A DNA stretch of 7,671 nt. Origin: Methylococcaceae bacterium UBA659 (lineage in GTDB: Bacteria > Pseudomonadota > Gammaproteobacteria > Methylococcales > Methylomonadaceae). The DNA is taken from the NCBI GenBank assembly GCA_002299495.1, contig DBNZ01000063.1:3993-11663 (forward strand), given 5' to 3'. The notes under the pieces were generated by a model, which searched no databases, was not told the DNA's origin, and saw only the letters and a list, made by a program, of their open reading frames with translations. Positions 7,476-7,671 of this stretch are shown one piece after another (positions within the stretch are counted from its first letter, which is position 1; each line of letters starts with the position of its first letter). Position numbers and translations under genes: made by a program.

Positions 7476-7504
7476 ATTGTACATTAATTAGAGCCTGCTC
7501 TAAA
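7476..7504 (-). promoter_or_regulatory. Putative sigma70-type promoter of the efflux operon
   Basis: On the - strand, TACAAT (7481-7476) matches the -10 consensus at five of six bases, and TTTAGA (7504-7499) matches the -35 at four of six with a 17-bp spacer. Transcription would start near 7469, about 28 bp before the GTG of the first gene. The 7488-7503 palindrome overlaps the -35 and most of the spacer, and the tandem operator-like repeats lie directly upstream. The placement is reasonable but unproven. Confidence 0.5.
7488..7503. promoter_or_regulatory. Perfect palindrome inside the putative promoter, candidate operator
   Basis: TTAGAGC (7488-7494) and GCTCTAA (7497-7503) form a perfect 7+7 inverted repeat with a 2-bp spacer. 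It covers the proposed -35 and part of the spacer, where a bound repressor would block RNA polymerase or a MerR-type activator could twist the spacer. Its sequence differs from the adjacent CCCCTAGGGG units, so it may serve a second regulator. Regulator unknown. Confidence 0.5.
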
Positions 7505-7553
7505 TACCCCTAGGGCATAAATACCCCTAGGGGCATAAATACCCTTAGGGGCA
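7501..7553. repeat. Three tandem ~18-bp repeats with palindromic C4-TA-G4 cores, candidate CsoR/RcnR-type operators
   Basis: The unit TAAATACCCCTAGGGGCA occurs three times head to tail: 7501-7517 (17 bp, one G missing), 7518-7535 (perfect) and 7536-7553 (one C-to-T change), followed by a four-base start of a fourth unit (TAAA, 7554-7557). Each holds an imperfect palindrome, ATACCCC-TA-aligned GGGGCAT, with AT flanks around C and G tracts. That layout resembles operators of the CsoR/RcnR/CstR family of metal, persulfide or formaldehyde sensors. The array abuts the -35 side of the efflux promoter. The repeats are seen directly; the regulator family is inferred from pattern. Confidence 0.75.
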
Positions 7554-7554
7554 T

Positions 7555-7671
7555 AAAGGACGGCGGTCTCACCAACTAACATCGAGTGCCAAGCGGGTAC
7601 TTCGTGCGCCATTGCTATGCAAAAAAGCGGGCTTTTTAGCAAGTCATACCGCTTGCAGGGCTAGCCATTTT
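7555..7671. other. Right edge: no supported gene
   Basis: This 117-bp stretch lies upstream of the operator array. It holds no reading frame longer than about 15 codons that starts inside the window. On the - strand one frame is open from the edge for eight codons and stops at 7646-7644, directly before the palindrome at 7618-7641, so the tail of another - strand gene is possible but cannot be supported. No RNA gene is evident. Confidence 0.5.
7618..7641 (-). terminator. Possible terminator-like A/T-rich palindrome
   Basis: AAAAAGC (7622-7628) and GCTTTTT (7631-7637) are perfect complements around GG, with outer TGC/GCA pairs at 7618-7620 and 7639-7641. Read on the - strand it gives a short hairpin ending in a run of T, just downstream of a stop codon in a frame open from the window edge. 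The GC part of the stem is only two base pairs and the loop is too tight without opening it, so termination strength would be low. Direction is chosen only from that context. Confidence 0.3.

Noticed and set aside
7501..7553. CRISPR array
   Set aside because: The units are contiguous 17-18-bp tandem repeats without unique spacers.
7501..7553. Plasmid replication iterons
   Set aside because: There is no replication gene, the units are palindromic and they abut a promoter, while the neighbourhood is chromosomal in character.
7614..7661. Very short + strand frame starting at ATG 7616
   Set aside because: About 15 codons, no ribosome-binding site, and it runs through the A/T palindrome.

Overview
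The window looks like a chromosomal segment of a gammaproteobacterium with moderately high GC. The protein style and the mix of genes would suit a methanotroph of the Methylococcales or a relative, but this assignment rests on general impression only. Two blocks converge: the 3' end of a housekeeping glycolytic gene on the + strand (1-885), and a heavy-metal efflux operon on the - strand that fills most of the rest (7441 down to 1130).

Left block: the last 294 codons of a cofactor-independent phosphoglycerate mutase (gpmI), with the 3' set of metal-binding Asp/His residues intact. A 244-bp spacer separates it from the efflux operon and holds a nested palindrome (1017-1074). This palindrome looks like a dispersed REP/MITE-type element and may also serve as a terminator between the converging transcripts.

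Efflux operon, in transcription order on the - strand: (i) a small exported or membrane protein rich in His, of unknown function (7441-7046); (ii) a CzcC-type outer-membrane factor (6958-5645); (iii) a CzcB-type periplasmic adaptor (5648-4503); (iv) a CzcA/CusA-type RND pump (4503-1435); (v) a DUF3240-type small protein (1438-1130). The last four genes are joined by overlaps of stop and start codons (ATGA, TAATG, ATGA), so their translation is probably coupled. Together CzcC, CzcB and CzcA would form an envelope-spanning tripartite exporter for metal cations. The pump's TM4 motif has Ala-Ile-Gly in place of the classic CzcA Asp-Phe-Gly, and the CusA methionine triad appears to be absent, so its substrate cannot be read directly.

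Control region (about 7476-7560): a plausible sigma70-type promoter facing the operon, a perfect 7+7 palindrome across its -35/spacer, and immediately upstream three tandem ~18-bp units, each with a CCC(C/T)TAGGG(G) core flanked by AT. These units resemble CsoR/RcnR/CstR-family operators. No regulator gene lies in the window. The last ~110 bp contain no supported gene, only a short A/T-rich palindrome that could be a terminator.

The most notable items are the tandem operator array, the two small uncharacterised proteins bracketing the exporter, and the atypical TM4 signature of the pump. There is no strong sign of a wholly new system.
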